A DNA stretch of 5,484 nucleotides, taken from positions 1 through 5,484 of the forward strand of contig JAFTMF010000193.1 of the NCBI GenBank assembly GCA_017452565.1, in the 5' to 3' direction. Numbering within the stretch: the first letter of the stretch is position 1; each line of letters starts with the position of its first letter. The notes under the pieces were generated by a model. The model ran no database searches, was not told the origin of the DNA, and saw nothing but the letters and a program-made list of their open reading frames with translations. This stretch comes from Clostridia bacterium. GTDB taxonomy: Bacteria > Bacillota > Clostridia > Oscillospirales > CAG-272. This document shows, one piece after another, positions 1 to 5,484 of the stretch. Made by a program: the position numbers and the translations under genes.

Positions 1-468
1 GCCGGTGTGGATGTGCGTGAGGGCGAGGGACTCACTCGTGCCTCCCGCGTCAATTTCCAAAACAGCTTTTTCGGTGCGTTGGGTCTTGTTATGCACTCCA
101 CCTCGCTGAAATTCCTCTTTTCCGCTGTGATCGCATTTTTGGTGGATTATGTTCTTCTCCTTGCGCTGGCACCGCTGATTCCGCTGGGCGCTTCGCTGAG
201 CAGAGGCGTTGCCAAGGTGCTGGCTTGGGTGTGCAGTTCCCAGACCAATTTCCACCTGAACCGTCTGATGGTCTTCCGCAAGACGGGCGGTCTGTGGTCG
301 TCGATGCTCCAGTATTACTCCTTGGCGGGCGTGGTACTGCTGGGCAAGGTGGCCGGTGTGATGGTGCTGGGCTTCATTCCCCTGTGGCTGGCCAATCTGA
401 TTTGTGAAGCGACCTTCTTCGTGCTGAATTACTTCGTTCAGAAGAAGTTGATTTTTAAGAAAAAATAA
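1..468 (+). CDS. GtrA-family membrane protein, 5' end probably outside window
   Basis: GtrA-family proteins are small four-helix membrane proteins linked to moving or presenting polyprenyl-phosphate-linked sugars for polysaccharide, O-antigen or teichoic acid modification. Numbering from the GTG at 7, hydrophobic helices lie at about residues 35-57, 63-83, 103-122 and 124-146. The family signature is visible in helix 1 (KFLFSAVIAFLVDY), after helix 2 (NFHLNRLMVF) and at the C-terminus (LNYFVQKKLIF followed by lysines). The reading frame is open to position 1. Candidate starts are GTG 7, whose upstream region is outside the window, and ATG 91, which lacks a good ribosome binding site. The 34 polar residues before helix 1 resemble the linker of glycosyltransferase family 2-GtrA fusions, so the gene may begin well upstream. 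The family call is firm; the start and the substrate are not known. Confidence 0.88.
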   Translation, partial: AGVDVREGEGLTRASRVNFQNSFFGALGLVMHSTSLKFLFSAVIAFLVDYVLLLALAPLIPLGASLSRGVAKVLAWVCSSQTNFHLNRLMVFRKTGGLWSSMLQYYSLAGVVLLGKVAGVMVLGFIPLWLANLICEATFFVLNYFVQKKLIFKKK

Positions 469-471
469 TCG

Positions 472-506
472 TAGGACAGAAGTCCTATAGAGGACACGGG
501 TTCTCT
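472..506 (+). promoter_or_regulatory. Leader with mutually exclusive hairpins ahead of the 544 gene
   Basis: Three short stems share bases here. TAGGAC (472-477) pairs perfectly with GTCCTA (482-487) across a 4-base loop. GTCCT (482-486) can instead pair with AGGAC (491-495). AGAGGAC (489-495) can pair with GTTCTCT (500-506) with one G-U pair. No T-run follows any of them, so they do not look like an intrinsic terminator. They lie 20-70 bases ahead of the next start codon, and a pyrimidine run (515-524) borders the ribosome binding site AAAGGA (527-532). An RNA switch, a processing site or stabilising hairpins are all possible. The pairing is seen; the function is inference. Confidence 0.3.
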
Positions 507-543
507 TAGGGCTACCTCCTCTTTGGAAAGGATCTGAATCAAA

Positions 544-1410
544 ATGTTCAAGAAAATTTTGTCCATCTCTGCGCTGTCTGTCTCGGCTCTGTTGCTGATT
601 TTGTCGGTGGTAGACGTGTTTGTCGATTCGGTAGCGCTGTTCGAGCTGCTTCCCTTGAAAATCGCGGTGGTTCTGATGCTGCTGCTTTCGCTGACGGTGA
701 CGCTGGTGGCTTGCTTTGCCGGTGCGTGGCGCAGACCCCTCCTCTTGCTGGCTTGTCTGTTGCAGACTCCCGTGGCAGGCGCTATGGCGGTGGTTTGGGT
801 GTACGGCCTTTGCTTCCCCGAGGTGATGCCCCTGCAGGCACTTTTCCCCTTCTTGGTGGCACTGACCGGACTGGCGTCGGTGATTCAAGCGGTGGTAATT
901 ATTTTAGGTGAAGGAATGTACGAGGATTTGCCTGCTCCCGCTGCGTCCGAAGAGGATGACGAGGACGATTTTGCTGCTTACGCCGACGAGCTTTTCGGTG
1001 AGGAAGAGGACGAAGATGCCGACGTAACGGTGGCAGCGCCCGCAGCAAGAGCTGCCGCAACAAGAGTTGCTGCAGCAAGAGTTGCTGCATTGTCCGCTCC
1101 CGTAGAGGAGGAACCCTTTGAACCTGCTCCAATCAAGCCTGGGACGATGTCGGCGCCCCGCAAAGCTCAGCTGACTGCAGACGATCTGGGTACTGCAGAG
1201 GATGATCTGGCGCCCGTCCCCAGAAGGAAGCGGACTGCGGCAGACGAGCTGCCCGACGAGTTGCCCATTCGTCGGAAGCCTGCGGAAAAGCCTCAACAGC
1301 CCAAAGCAGAATTTGCAGATCCCTTTGCCCTCTTAAAGGAAGAGGCTGATTTCGACGAATGGAAGAAATCGGTGAAGGGAATGTTTGATGAAAAGAAAGA
1401 CGAAGAGTAA
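544..1410 (+). CDS. Hypothetical four-helix membrane protein with acidic Ala/Pro-rich tail
   Basis: I do not recognise a family. The 288-residue protein has two halves. Residues 1-122 hold four hydrophobic helices at about 5-27, 33-58, 64-89 and 97-121, joined by short loops. Residues 123-288 are hydrophilic and probably disordered: an acidic cluster (about 135-160, rich in Glu and Asp), an Ala-Arg repeat (167-182), a Pro/Ala stretch with PVEEEPFEPAP, two basic patches (RRKR near 227-230 and RRK near 243-245) and a charged C-terminus with a possible amphipathic helix (about 258-283). Start ATG 544 is preceded by AAAGGA at 527-532, 11 bases away. There is no signal peptide cleavage site, and the tail is most likely cytosolic. 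The gene follows gtrA by 75 bases and precedes the CPBP protease by 63. It could be a scaffold or regulator for membrane partners, but that is a guess. Confidence 0.8.
   Translation: MFKKILSISALSVSALLLILSVVDVFVDSVALFELLPLKIAVVLMLLLSLTVTLVACFAGAWRRPLLLLACLLQTPVAGAMAVVWVYGLCFPEVMPLQALFPFLVALTGLASVIQAVVIILGEGMYEDLPAPAASEEDDEDDFAAYADELFGEEEDEDADVTVAAPAARAAATRVAAARVAALSAPVEEEPFEPAPIKPGTMSAPRKAQLTADDLGTAEDDLAPVPRRKRTAADELPDELPIRRKPAEKPQQPKAEFADPFALLKEEADFDEWKKSVKGMFDEKKDEE
1042..1086 (+). repeat. Three tandem 15-bp units coding Ala/Arg pentapeptides
   Basis: Three consecutive 15-base units (1042-1056, 1057-1071, 1072-1086) differ at only a few positions and share the core CAAGAG. They are in frame with the 544 gene and encode AARAA, ATRVA and AARVA (residues 167-181). 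Because units 2 and 3 are nearly identical in DNA, not only in protein, recent slippage duplication is likely and copy number may vary between strains. Confidence 0.75.
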
Positions 1411-1473
1411 TTTCTTGATTCTCCTACATCTTTTTCGATTTTCGTTCCATAATTAAAAGAAAGAAGTGAAACT

Positions 1474-2793
1474 ATGAACGCAACTCCCGAATTTACCAAC
1501 AATGGATTTGTAACCAATCCAACCGCACCCGCAGCGCCTACCCAAGGCGGATTGCTCAACGATCGGAAGGTGTCGGTTTGGAGAGCGATCCTCTCTGCCG
1601 TTTGCTATTTTATATTCTACTTTGGACTCAGACTGATTGTCGAGGTGGGATATACCATCTATCTGTATGCCACTCTCCCCTTGGAGGGATTGAGCGATGC
1701 TGCCATAGAAGAGATGATCAATCAGGCCTATTTCGATGACGGAAACTGGCTGATGATCGTTGCCGATATTTTGATTTTCTTAGTGCTGGCAATCATCTTC
1801 CTTGCCCGTGGCAAAACCTTTGCCGAGGGCATGGGTATGAAAAAAACCAAGGTTTCTTCGGTTTTGCTGGCATTCTTGGCAGGTTTGGGACTGACCTGCG
1901 CACTGGGATTTGTAATGATCTTCGTAGAACTCCTCTTCCCGGGCTTGATGAAGGATTACAACGATACCATGGACGCCTCCTACAATATGAACACGCTGAT
2001 CCCCTACATCCTTGCAGGTGTGATCGGTGCGCCGCTGATTGAGGAGCTGATCTTCCGTCATCTGGTGACCGGACGGCTGTCCCGCGGTATCCCCCGCATC
2101 GTGGCCATCCTCATTGGATCTGCCCTGTTCGGCATTATCCACGGCCATCCTCTGCAGTGGGCGTATGCGGCCGTGCTGGGATTCGTAATGTCCTGCGTTT
2201 ACTTCAGCTATGATTCTATCTGGGTGCCCATTGCTATGCACGCCGGATTTAACTCTCTGTCGGTGCTGGCTTACTTCCAAGCAATGGAAATGACTGAGTC
2301 ACAGGAGATTCTCTTCGGAGTGGTACTGTTCCTTGTGGAGATTGCATTGGCGCTCTTCGGTTTGATTGCGCTGGTGGTTCTGCTGATCCGCCGTCCCCAC
2401 AGCATTTTCAAGAAAACACCTCTTCCCGCAGCGCCTGCGCTTTCTGCTTTCGACGTGATGTATCAGACTCCCGCTTCGATTTATCGGGAGTTCCCTAGTA
2501 CTACCGCATCCGGAGCGATCCCCACGGTTGCGGAGATGACCATCCCCGCACCCACGGCGGCGGCTCCCCAAAATGCAGAGACTGCTGCTCCTGCGCCTGC
2601 TAATTTCGGTGCAATTCCCACTGTAGCGGAGCTGACTAAAACCGTGCCTGCAGCGGCAGAAGCGCCTGCAGCGGCAACTCCTGCACCTGCAGAGCAGATT
2701 GAAACTACCCTTCCGGTAGAACCCATTCAGCCGGTAGAGCCCATCCGGGCCGAGGCGACTCCCCTGTCCGATGAGACGGGAGGTCAGCAGTGA
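1474..2793 (+). CDS. CPBP-family (Rce1-like) intramembrane metalloprotease with long C-terminal tail
   Basis: CPBP/Abi proteins are membrane metalloproteases related to eukaryotic Rce1 (CaaX processing). In bacteria they are tied to bacteriocin self-immunity, peptide maturation or membrane-protein handling. The core motifs are all present: EExxxR (E190, E191, R195), FxxxH (F219, H223) and HxxxN (H256, N260), which supply the catalytic glutamate and zinc ligands, so it is probably active. About eight hydrophobic helices span residues 36-306. The protein is 439 residues, much longer than the typical 200-300, because of a polar N-terminal arm (1-32) and a Pro/Ala/Glu-rich tail (about 315-439) that follows a basic RRPHSIFKK border and so is probably cytosolic. 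Start ATG 1474 has only a weak purine-rich site (AAGAAGTG, 1461-1468). Its stop overlaps the next gene by 4 bases. The substrate is unknown, and no bacteriocin precursor is visible. Confidence 0.92.
   Translation: MNATPEFTNNGFVTNPTAPAAPTQGGLLNDRKVSVWRAILSAVCYFIFYFGLRLIVEVGYTIYLYATLPLEGLSDAAIEEMINQAYFDDGNWLMIVADILIFLVLAIIFLARGKTFAEGMGMKKTKVSSVLLAFLAGLGLTCALGFVMIFVELLFPGLMKDYNDTMDASYNMNTLIPYILAGVIGAPLIEELIFRHLVTGRLSRGIPRIVAILIGSALFGIIHGHPLQWAYAAVLGFVMSCVYFSYDSIWVPIAMHAGFNSLSVLAYFQAMEMTESQEILFGVVLFLVEIALALFGLIALVVLLIRRPHSIFKKTPLPAAPALSAFDVMYQTPASIYREFPSTTASGAIPTVAEMTIPAPTAAAPQNAETAAPAPANFGAIPTVAELTKTVPAAAEAPAAATPAPAEQIETTLPVEPIQPVEPIRAEATPLSDETGGQQ
2512..2637 (+). repeat. Duplicated ten-residue motif GAIPTVAE(M/L)T in protease tail
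   Basis: Bases 2512-2541 and 2608-2637 encode GAIPTVAEMT (residues 347-356) and GAIPTVAELT (residues 379-388), 96 bases apart. The codons differ at many third positions while the peptide is almost unchanged. That suggests an old duplication kept at protein level, such as a short binding motif, and argues against recent DNA slippage. A smaller echo, PVEPIQPVEPI, lies at residues 414-424. Confidence 0.75.
2778..2783 (+). promoter_or_regulatory. Ribosome binding site for the GTG start at 2790
   Basis: GGGAGG lies inside the end of the protease gene, 6 bases before GTG 2790. Its ideal spacing decides the unusual start and supports translational coupling through the GTGA stop/start overlap. Confidence 0.8.
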
Positions 2794-3362
2794 CCGGTAA
2801 GCAATCCCGTACCGACGAGGTAAATCAGGTGCTGGCCGCCCGTCGGAAGCTGATGGAAAAGCGCATCCTGCGAGGCAGAATTGCCCTGATCGTATGGGCA
2901 GTGGCGGCCATTGTCAACCTGGTGTTCCTCTTCGGCTCGGACGAGCTGCGCCTCTTTCTGTCCTGCACGTCGGCAGATTTTTGCGTGATGTATCACTTTT
3001 TAAATCCCGATCTGCCGGGGAGCGTGTGTCTGCTGATTCCCGCTTTCCTGCTGCCCGTGGGGATGATCGTAGCGGCGATTTTATGGAAGCGGGACGGTGT
3101 GGGCAACTGGCTGCGCACCGGCTCCTTCCTGCTGTTGTGGCTGGACGTGATTTTGGGTCTGTCCGCTTATTTCTGGAATCCCGCCGTACTTTTTGGCGAC
3201 CACAAGCTCCAAACGGTGGTAGCCATTGCCAATCTGCTTGCCCATATTGGGCTGGTATGGATGATCTCCCGTGCCCGCCGTGCGGTGGAATCGCTGGAAA
3301 TCCTCCCCGAGAGCGAATACGAGGGCGATCCCTACGAAGCATTCCGTAATAAATCAGAATAG
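2790..3362 (+). CDS. Hypothetical four-helix membrane protein coupled to CPBP protease
   Basis: I do not recognise a family. The 190-residue protein starts with a basic cytosolic arm (1-29, rich in Arg and Lys). Hydrophobic helices follow at about 30-49, 77-99, 110-130 and 141-160, and then a polar, acidic C-terminus (161-190). Between helices 1 and 2 a loop of about 27 residues carries two cysteines (C59, C65) and ends NPDLPG. By the positive-inside rule the N-terminus, with its Arg/Lys, and the C-terminus, with RARR at 161-164, are both inside. Start GTG 2790 overlaps the protease stop by 4 bases and has a strong ribosome binding site. The next gene begins 15 bases after its stop. The tight coupling suggests a working link with the protease, as partner or substrate, but nothing in the sequence proves it. 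Confidence 0.82.
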   Translation: MTGKQSRTDEVNQVLAARRKLMEKRILRGRIALIVWAVAAIVNLVFLFGSDELRLFLSCTSADFCVMYHFLNPDLPGSVCLLIPAFLLPVGMIVAAILWKRDGVGNWLRTGSFLLLWLDVILGLSAYFWNPAVLFGDHKLQTVVAIANLLAHIGLVWMISRARRAVESLEILPESEYEGDPYEAFRNKSE

Positions 3363-3377
3363 AATAAAGAGGGGTTT

Positions 3378-5231
3378 ATGAAAAAACTTTGTCTGACGCT
3401 GGCAATTTTGGCGGCTACGCTGACTCTCCTTTCCTGCAAGAACTCGGATCAGCCTGCCGTGACTACTCCCGCTCCCGCTCCCGCCGACGTGGAGATTTAC
3501 AAGGACGGGAAAACCGAATATAAAATCGTCCGCGGTCAGCGCTCCTCCGACGGCGTCAAGGACGTGGTGGTGGATCTGCGTGCCGCGCTGGAAGCGGCTT
3601 GCGGCAGCGCTCCTTATCTGTCCGACGATTGGGTGAAGGATCAGGCAACCCTCTCCGAGGACGCCTTTGAAATCCTCATCGGTGAAACCAACCGTCCCGA
3701 TAGCATCGCACTGCAAAAAGCACTTCCCGGAGGCAACAGCTACGCCATTGCGGTGAAAAAAAGCCGTGTGGTAATCGTGGCGACCAACGAAGCCGTCCTC
3801 GCCAAAGCGGTGGACGTATTTATCAAAGACTACGTGCAGAAAAACGCACAAGGAGGCAATCTGATGTTGAAAGGCGATCTGTTTGTGACCGATACGCTTG
3901 CAAATTTTGTGCGGGACGGTTGGGTGCTGTCCTGTCCTTCCCCCATGGTAGGCTCGCTGGCAGAAGGATTTTATAATTCCGGCTCGGGTCTTGCCGACGA
4001 TGTTCGTGCAGAAACGAACGAATACTCCCGTATGCAGTTGCTCTCCGACGTCTCCGAGGCGGATTTCACCGCTTACGTGGAAGAGATGAAGGCGGCGGGT
4101 TATACCCAAATTTTAGACAATACCCTCGGCAAGAACCGCTACGCCGCTTTTGAAAAGGACGGACTCTCCTATCACGTTGCCTATATGGACACGAACAAGG
4201 AAATCCGTGTGTCCGAGGACCGTGCAGGCGTATCGCTGAAGGAGTTCGCCTACGATACCAAGGGCGATACCCAGACCGTGATCTATCAGTACGGTCTGTA
4301 CTATGATCCGAACAATCAAGTCACCAATAAAACCGTCAACTGCGGTATGCTCTACGTGATCCGTCTGTCGGACAACAGCCTGGTGCTGGTAGACGGCGGA
4401 CACCTCCATCAGTCCTCCAACGAGGCGATGGAGGGGCTGGTGAGCTTCCTCCACGAGATCACCGGCACCGAAAAGGGCGAGACCATCCGCATTGCGGCGT
4501 GGTATATGACTCACGCTCACGGCGACCACGTCACCGGTATGGCCAAGCTGGTGAAGCGTTACCACGACGAGATCGCTCTGGAGCGAGTGATGTACAACAT
4601 CCCCTCTTATCAGGTGCGCTCTGCCGGCTATGACGATAACACCACCACCACCAAGGCGATGATCCGCCAGTATTTCCCCGAGGCGAAATTCCTCAAGCTC
4701 CACGCAGGACAGAAGTTTACCCTCTCCGACGTAGGCTTCGAGGTGCTCTTCACCCACGAGGATGCGGTGGGCATCGATCAGTTTGCCGAGGCTGCCAAGA
4801 ACGGCGGCAAGGTACAGTTTCCGCTAAGTGATTACAACTGCACCTCTGCCATCCTGCGGCTGAACATCGACGGCAAGACCGTCCTGCTGCTAGGCGACAC
4901 CAACGTAGAGGCGGAAGCGGTGATGAAGAAGACCTTCCCCGCAACCGTTTGGAAATCGGATGCGGTACAGGTGGCGCACCATTGCTTCAACTATCTGAAC
5001 TCGCTGTATCCTATGATTGCCGCGCCGGTAGTGTTGATGCCCAACAGCTATTTCGGCAGCCACACCCCCGAAAATCTGCCCAAGCTGGAGACGATTCTCA
5101 AATATATGGAGAACGATCAGATCTACTACGAGGGATCGGGCACTGTGGGACTGGCGGTTGTAGACGGCAAGCTCACCGTAGTCTACGAAGCCGACCTTGT
5201 GGGCGGCGAGTACGACTTCTCGGGAATCTAA
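3378..5231 (+). CDS. Lipoprotein with ComEC-like metallo-beta-lactamase-fold hydrolase domain
   Basis: The 617-residue protein starts with a lipoprotein signal (basic KK, hydrophobic core, lipobox LLSC with Cys20) and a TPAPAPAD tether, so it should be anchored on the outer membrane face. Residues about 40-175 (with FEILIGETNRPDS and AIAVKKSRVVIVA) resemble the beta/alpha accessory domain seen before glycoside hydrolases such as GH20 and GH67. Residues about 215-280 form a small alpha/beta segment. From about 300 on lies the MBL fold: VDGG (338-341), HAHGDH (H379, H381, D383, H384), N487-S490 then a beta strand, GD (D507) and AHH (H534, H535). The order matches the ComEC/Rec2 type, but the usual HHG is HHC here. 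It is probably a metal-dependent hydrolase acting outside the cell, on a phosphodiester or other ester; the substrate is unknown. Start ATG 3378 follows AAAGAGGGG (3366-3374). Confidence 0.9.
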   Translation: MKKLCLTLAILAATLTLLSCKNSDQPAVTTPAPAPADVEIYKDGKTEYKIVRGQRSSDGVKDVVVDLRAALEAACGSAPYLSDDWVKDQATLSEDAFEILIGETNRPDSIALQKALPGGNSYAIAVKKSRVVIVATNEAVLAKAVDVFIKDYVQKNAQGGNLMLKGDLFVTDTLANFVRDGWVLSCPSPMVGSLAEGFYNSGSGLADDVRAETNEYSRMQLLSDVSEADFTAYVEEMKAAGYTQILDNTLGKNRYAAFEKDGLSYHVAYMDTNKEIRVSEDRAGVSLKEFAYDTKGDTQTVIYQYGLYYDPNNQVTNKTVNCGMLYVIRLSDNSLVLVDGGHLHQSSNEAMEGLVSFLHEITGTEKGETIRIAAWYMTHAHGDHVTGMAKLVKRYHDEIALERVMYNIPSYQVRSAGYDDNTTTTKAMIRQYFPEAKFLKLHAGQKFTLSDVGFEVLFTHEDAVGIDQFAEAAKNGGKVQFPLSDYNCTSAILRLNIDGKTVLLLGDTNVEAEAVMKKTFPATVWKSDAVQVAHHCFNYLNSLYPMIAAPVVLMPNSYFGSHTPENLPKLETILKYMENDQIYYEGSGTVGLAVVDGKLTVVYEADLVGGEYDFSGI

Positions 5232-5236
5232 GAAGC

Positions 5237-5281
5237 GAATCCAAAAACATCGGCAAAGTGGTTGCCGATGTTTTTGGATTC
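5237..5281. terminator. Strong, probably bidirectional intrinsic terminator
   Basis: Bases 5237-5256 and 5262-5281 are a perfect 20-bp inverted repeat with a 5-base loop AGTGG (5257-5261). The GC-rich core (CATCGGCAA paired with TTGCCGATG) is flanked by AAAAA on the left and TTTTT on the right, giving a T-tract after the core on either strand. It starts 6 bases after the lipoprotein stop, so it most likely ends the operon. Confidence 0.92.
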
Positions 5282-5283
5282 TA

Positions 5284-5318
5284 AAAGAATAAAGAATAAA
5301 GAAGAAAGAATAAAGAAT
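5284..5318. repeat. Five tandem heptamers AAAGAAT
   Basis: Five 7-base units run without gaps: AAAGAAT, AAAGAAT, AAAGAAG, AAAGAAT, AAAGAAT. Only the middle unit differs. It begins just after the terminator and forms most of the left arm of the larger inverted repeat. Confidence 0.85.
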
Positions 5319-5403
5319 AAATTCGGAAGTTTTTCGGCGGAGCCGAAAAACAACCATAATTATTATTTCTTATTTATTCTTTATTCTTTCTTCTCTATTT
5401 TTT
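5291..5403. repeat. Long imperfect inverted repeat enclosing a palindrome
   Basis: Bases 5291-5322 pair with 5372-5403 over 32 positions with one mismatch (A5299/C5395) and one G-T wobble (5294/5400). The central 23 positions (5300-5322 with 5372-5394) are perfect. The arms are heptamer repeats of opposite sense, AAAGAAT on the left and ATTCTTT on the right. About 49 bases lie between them, including the palindrome at 5329-5351. The shape resembles a small palindromic or MITE-like intergenic repeat, but no target-site duplication is clear. Confidence 0.75.
5329..5351. repeat. Perfect palindrome, 10-bp stem, loop GGA
   Basis: GTTTTTCGGC (5329-5338) pairs with GCCGAAAAAC (5342-5351). The T-run is 5' and the A-run 3' on both strands, the reverse of an intrinsic terminator, so it is unlikely to be one. 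Confidence 0.8.
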
Positions 5404-5421
5404 TGGCGAAGCCAAAAAAAT
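5397..5421. repeat. Perfect palindrome, 11-bp stem, loop GAA
   Basis: ATTTTTTTGGC (5397-5407) pairs with GCCAAAAAAAT (5411-5421). It shares the layout T-run, GGC, GNA loop, GCC, A-run with the 5329 palindrome. It is bordered by TCTTCTC on both sides (5389-5395 and 5421-5427). Its left arm overlaps the right arm of the long inverted repeat, so the two structures exclude one another. Confidence 0.78.
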
Positions 5422-5469
5422 CTTCTCGCTGTTGTAACAAATCAGCAGTTTTCAAGGTATTAGTGTGTG

Positions 5470-5477
5470 AAGGGAGG
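5470..5477 (+). promoter_or_regulatory. Ribosome binding site of a gene starting beyond the window
   Basis: AAGGGAGG is a near-ideal ribosome binding site, and 7 bases remain before the window ends, so a start codon is expected at or just after 5485. The 5422-5469 stretch before it should hold that gene's leader or promoter, but I see no convincing -35/-10 pair with normal spacing. Confidence 0.55.
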
Positions 5478-5484
5478 TATTTCC

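Noticed and set aside
472..506. Intrinsic terminator after gtrA
   Set aside because: Stems are short and no T-run follows them.
899..1296. Open frames on the - strand opposite the acidic tail of the 544 gene
   Set aside because: Low-complexity Leu/Gln/Arg and Ser/Ala-rich products that arise from the repeat; no start signals.
1415..1453. Possible promoter with TTGATT (1415-1420) and CATAAT (1448-1453) before the protease
   Set aside because: The spacing is 27 bases, far from 17, and no better -35 sits at the right distance.
2894..3349. Alternative + frame and opposite - frame inside the 2790 gene
   Set aside because: Both give Arg/Pro/Ser-rich peptides without membrane helices or ribosome binding sites. 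The 2790 frame has strong coupling signals and clear helices.
3354..4757. Two long open frames on the - strand (3354-4109 and 4113-4757) opposite the lipoprotein gene
   Set aside because: They mirror the codon pattern of the + strand gene, encode His/Gly/Val-rich sequence with no recognisable motif, and the + frame has a full signal peptide and MBL motifs.
5284..5318. CRISPR-like array
   Set aside because: Units are 7 bases, contiguous and without spacers; this is a simple tandem repeat.
5432..5463. Promoter for the downstream gene with TTGTAA (5432-5437) and TATTAG (5458-5463)
   Set aside because: The 20-base spacing is too long and the -10 is a poor match.

Overview
The window holds five protein genes, all on the + strand and closely spaced, followed by a strong transcription terminator and a short, highly structured AT-rich intergenic region. 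Roughly balanced base composition, GGGAGG-type ribosome binding sites, a GTG start, a classic lipobox lipoprotein and the mix of GtrA, CPBP and MBL-lipoprotein genes suggest a Gram-positive member of Bacillota/Clostridia, probably of gut type. This is inference; no marker gene is present to place it firmly.

Layout: (1) positions 1-468, the 3' part of a GtrA-family membrane protein gene whose frame is open at the window edge, so it may be the tail of a longer protein such as a glycosyltransferase-GtrA fusion. (2) 469-543, a short leader that can form alternative hairpins. (3) 544-1410, an unrecognised four-helix membrane protein with a long acidic, Ala/Pro-rich cytosolic tail. (4) 1474-2793, a CPBP-family (Rce1-like) intramembrane protease with all core motifs and an unusual 125-residue Pro/Ala/Glu-rich tail carrying a repeated ten-residue motif. 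(5) 2790-3362, an unrecognised four-helix membrane protein whose GTG start overlaps the protease stop codon. (6) 3378-5231, a lipoprotein with a ComEC-like metallo-beta-lactamase fold. (7) 5237-5281, a 20-bp perfect hairpin that most likely ends the transcript. (8) 5282-5484, a heptamer tandem repeat, a long imperfect inverted repeat and two palindromes of matching design, then a strong ribosome binding site for a gene that starts beyond the window.

Gaps between genes are 75, 63, -4 and 15 bases with no convincing internal terminator, so genes 1-5 may be one transcript; the protease, gene 4 and the lipoprotein are the most tightly coupled. All products are predicted to sit in or on the membrane, which points to a cell-envelope function (polyprenyl-linked sugar handling, membrane proteolysis, surface hydrolase). 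The shared pathway cannot be read from the sequence. I do not see a recognisable defence, mobile or secondary-metabolite system. The most unusual items are the two tailed membrane proteins, the lipoprotein's domain arrangement and the palindromic cluster at the 3' end.
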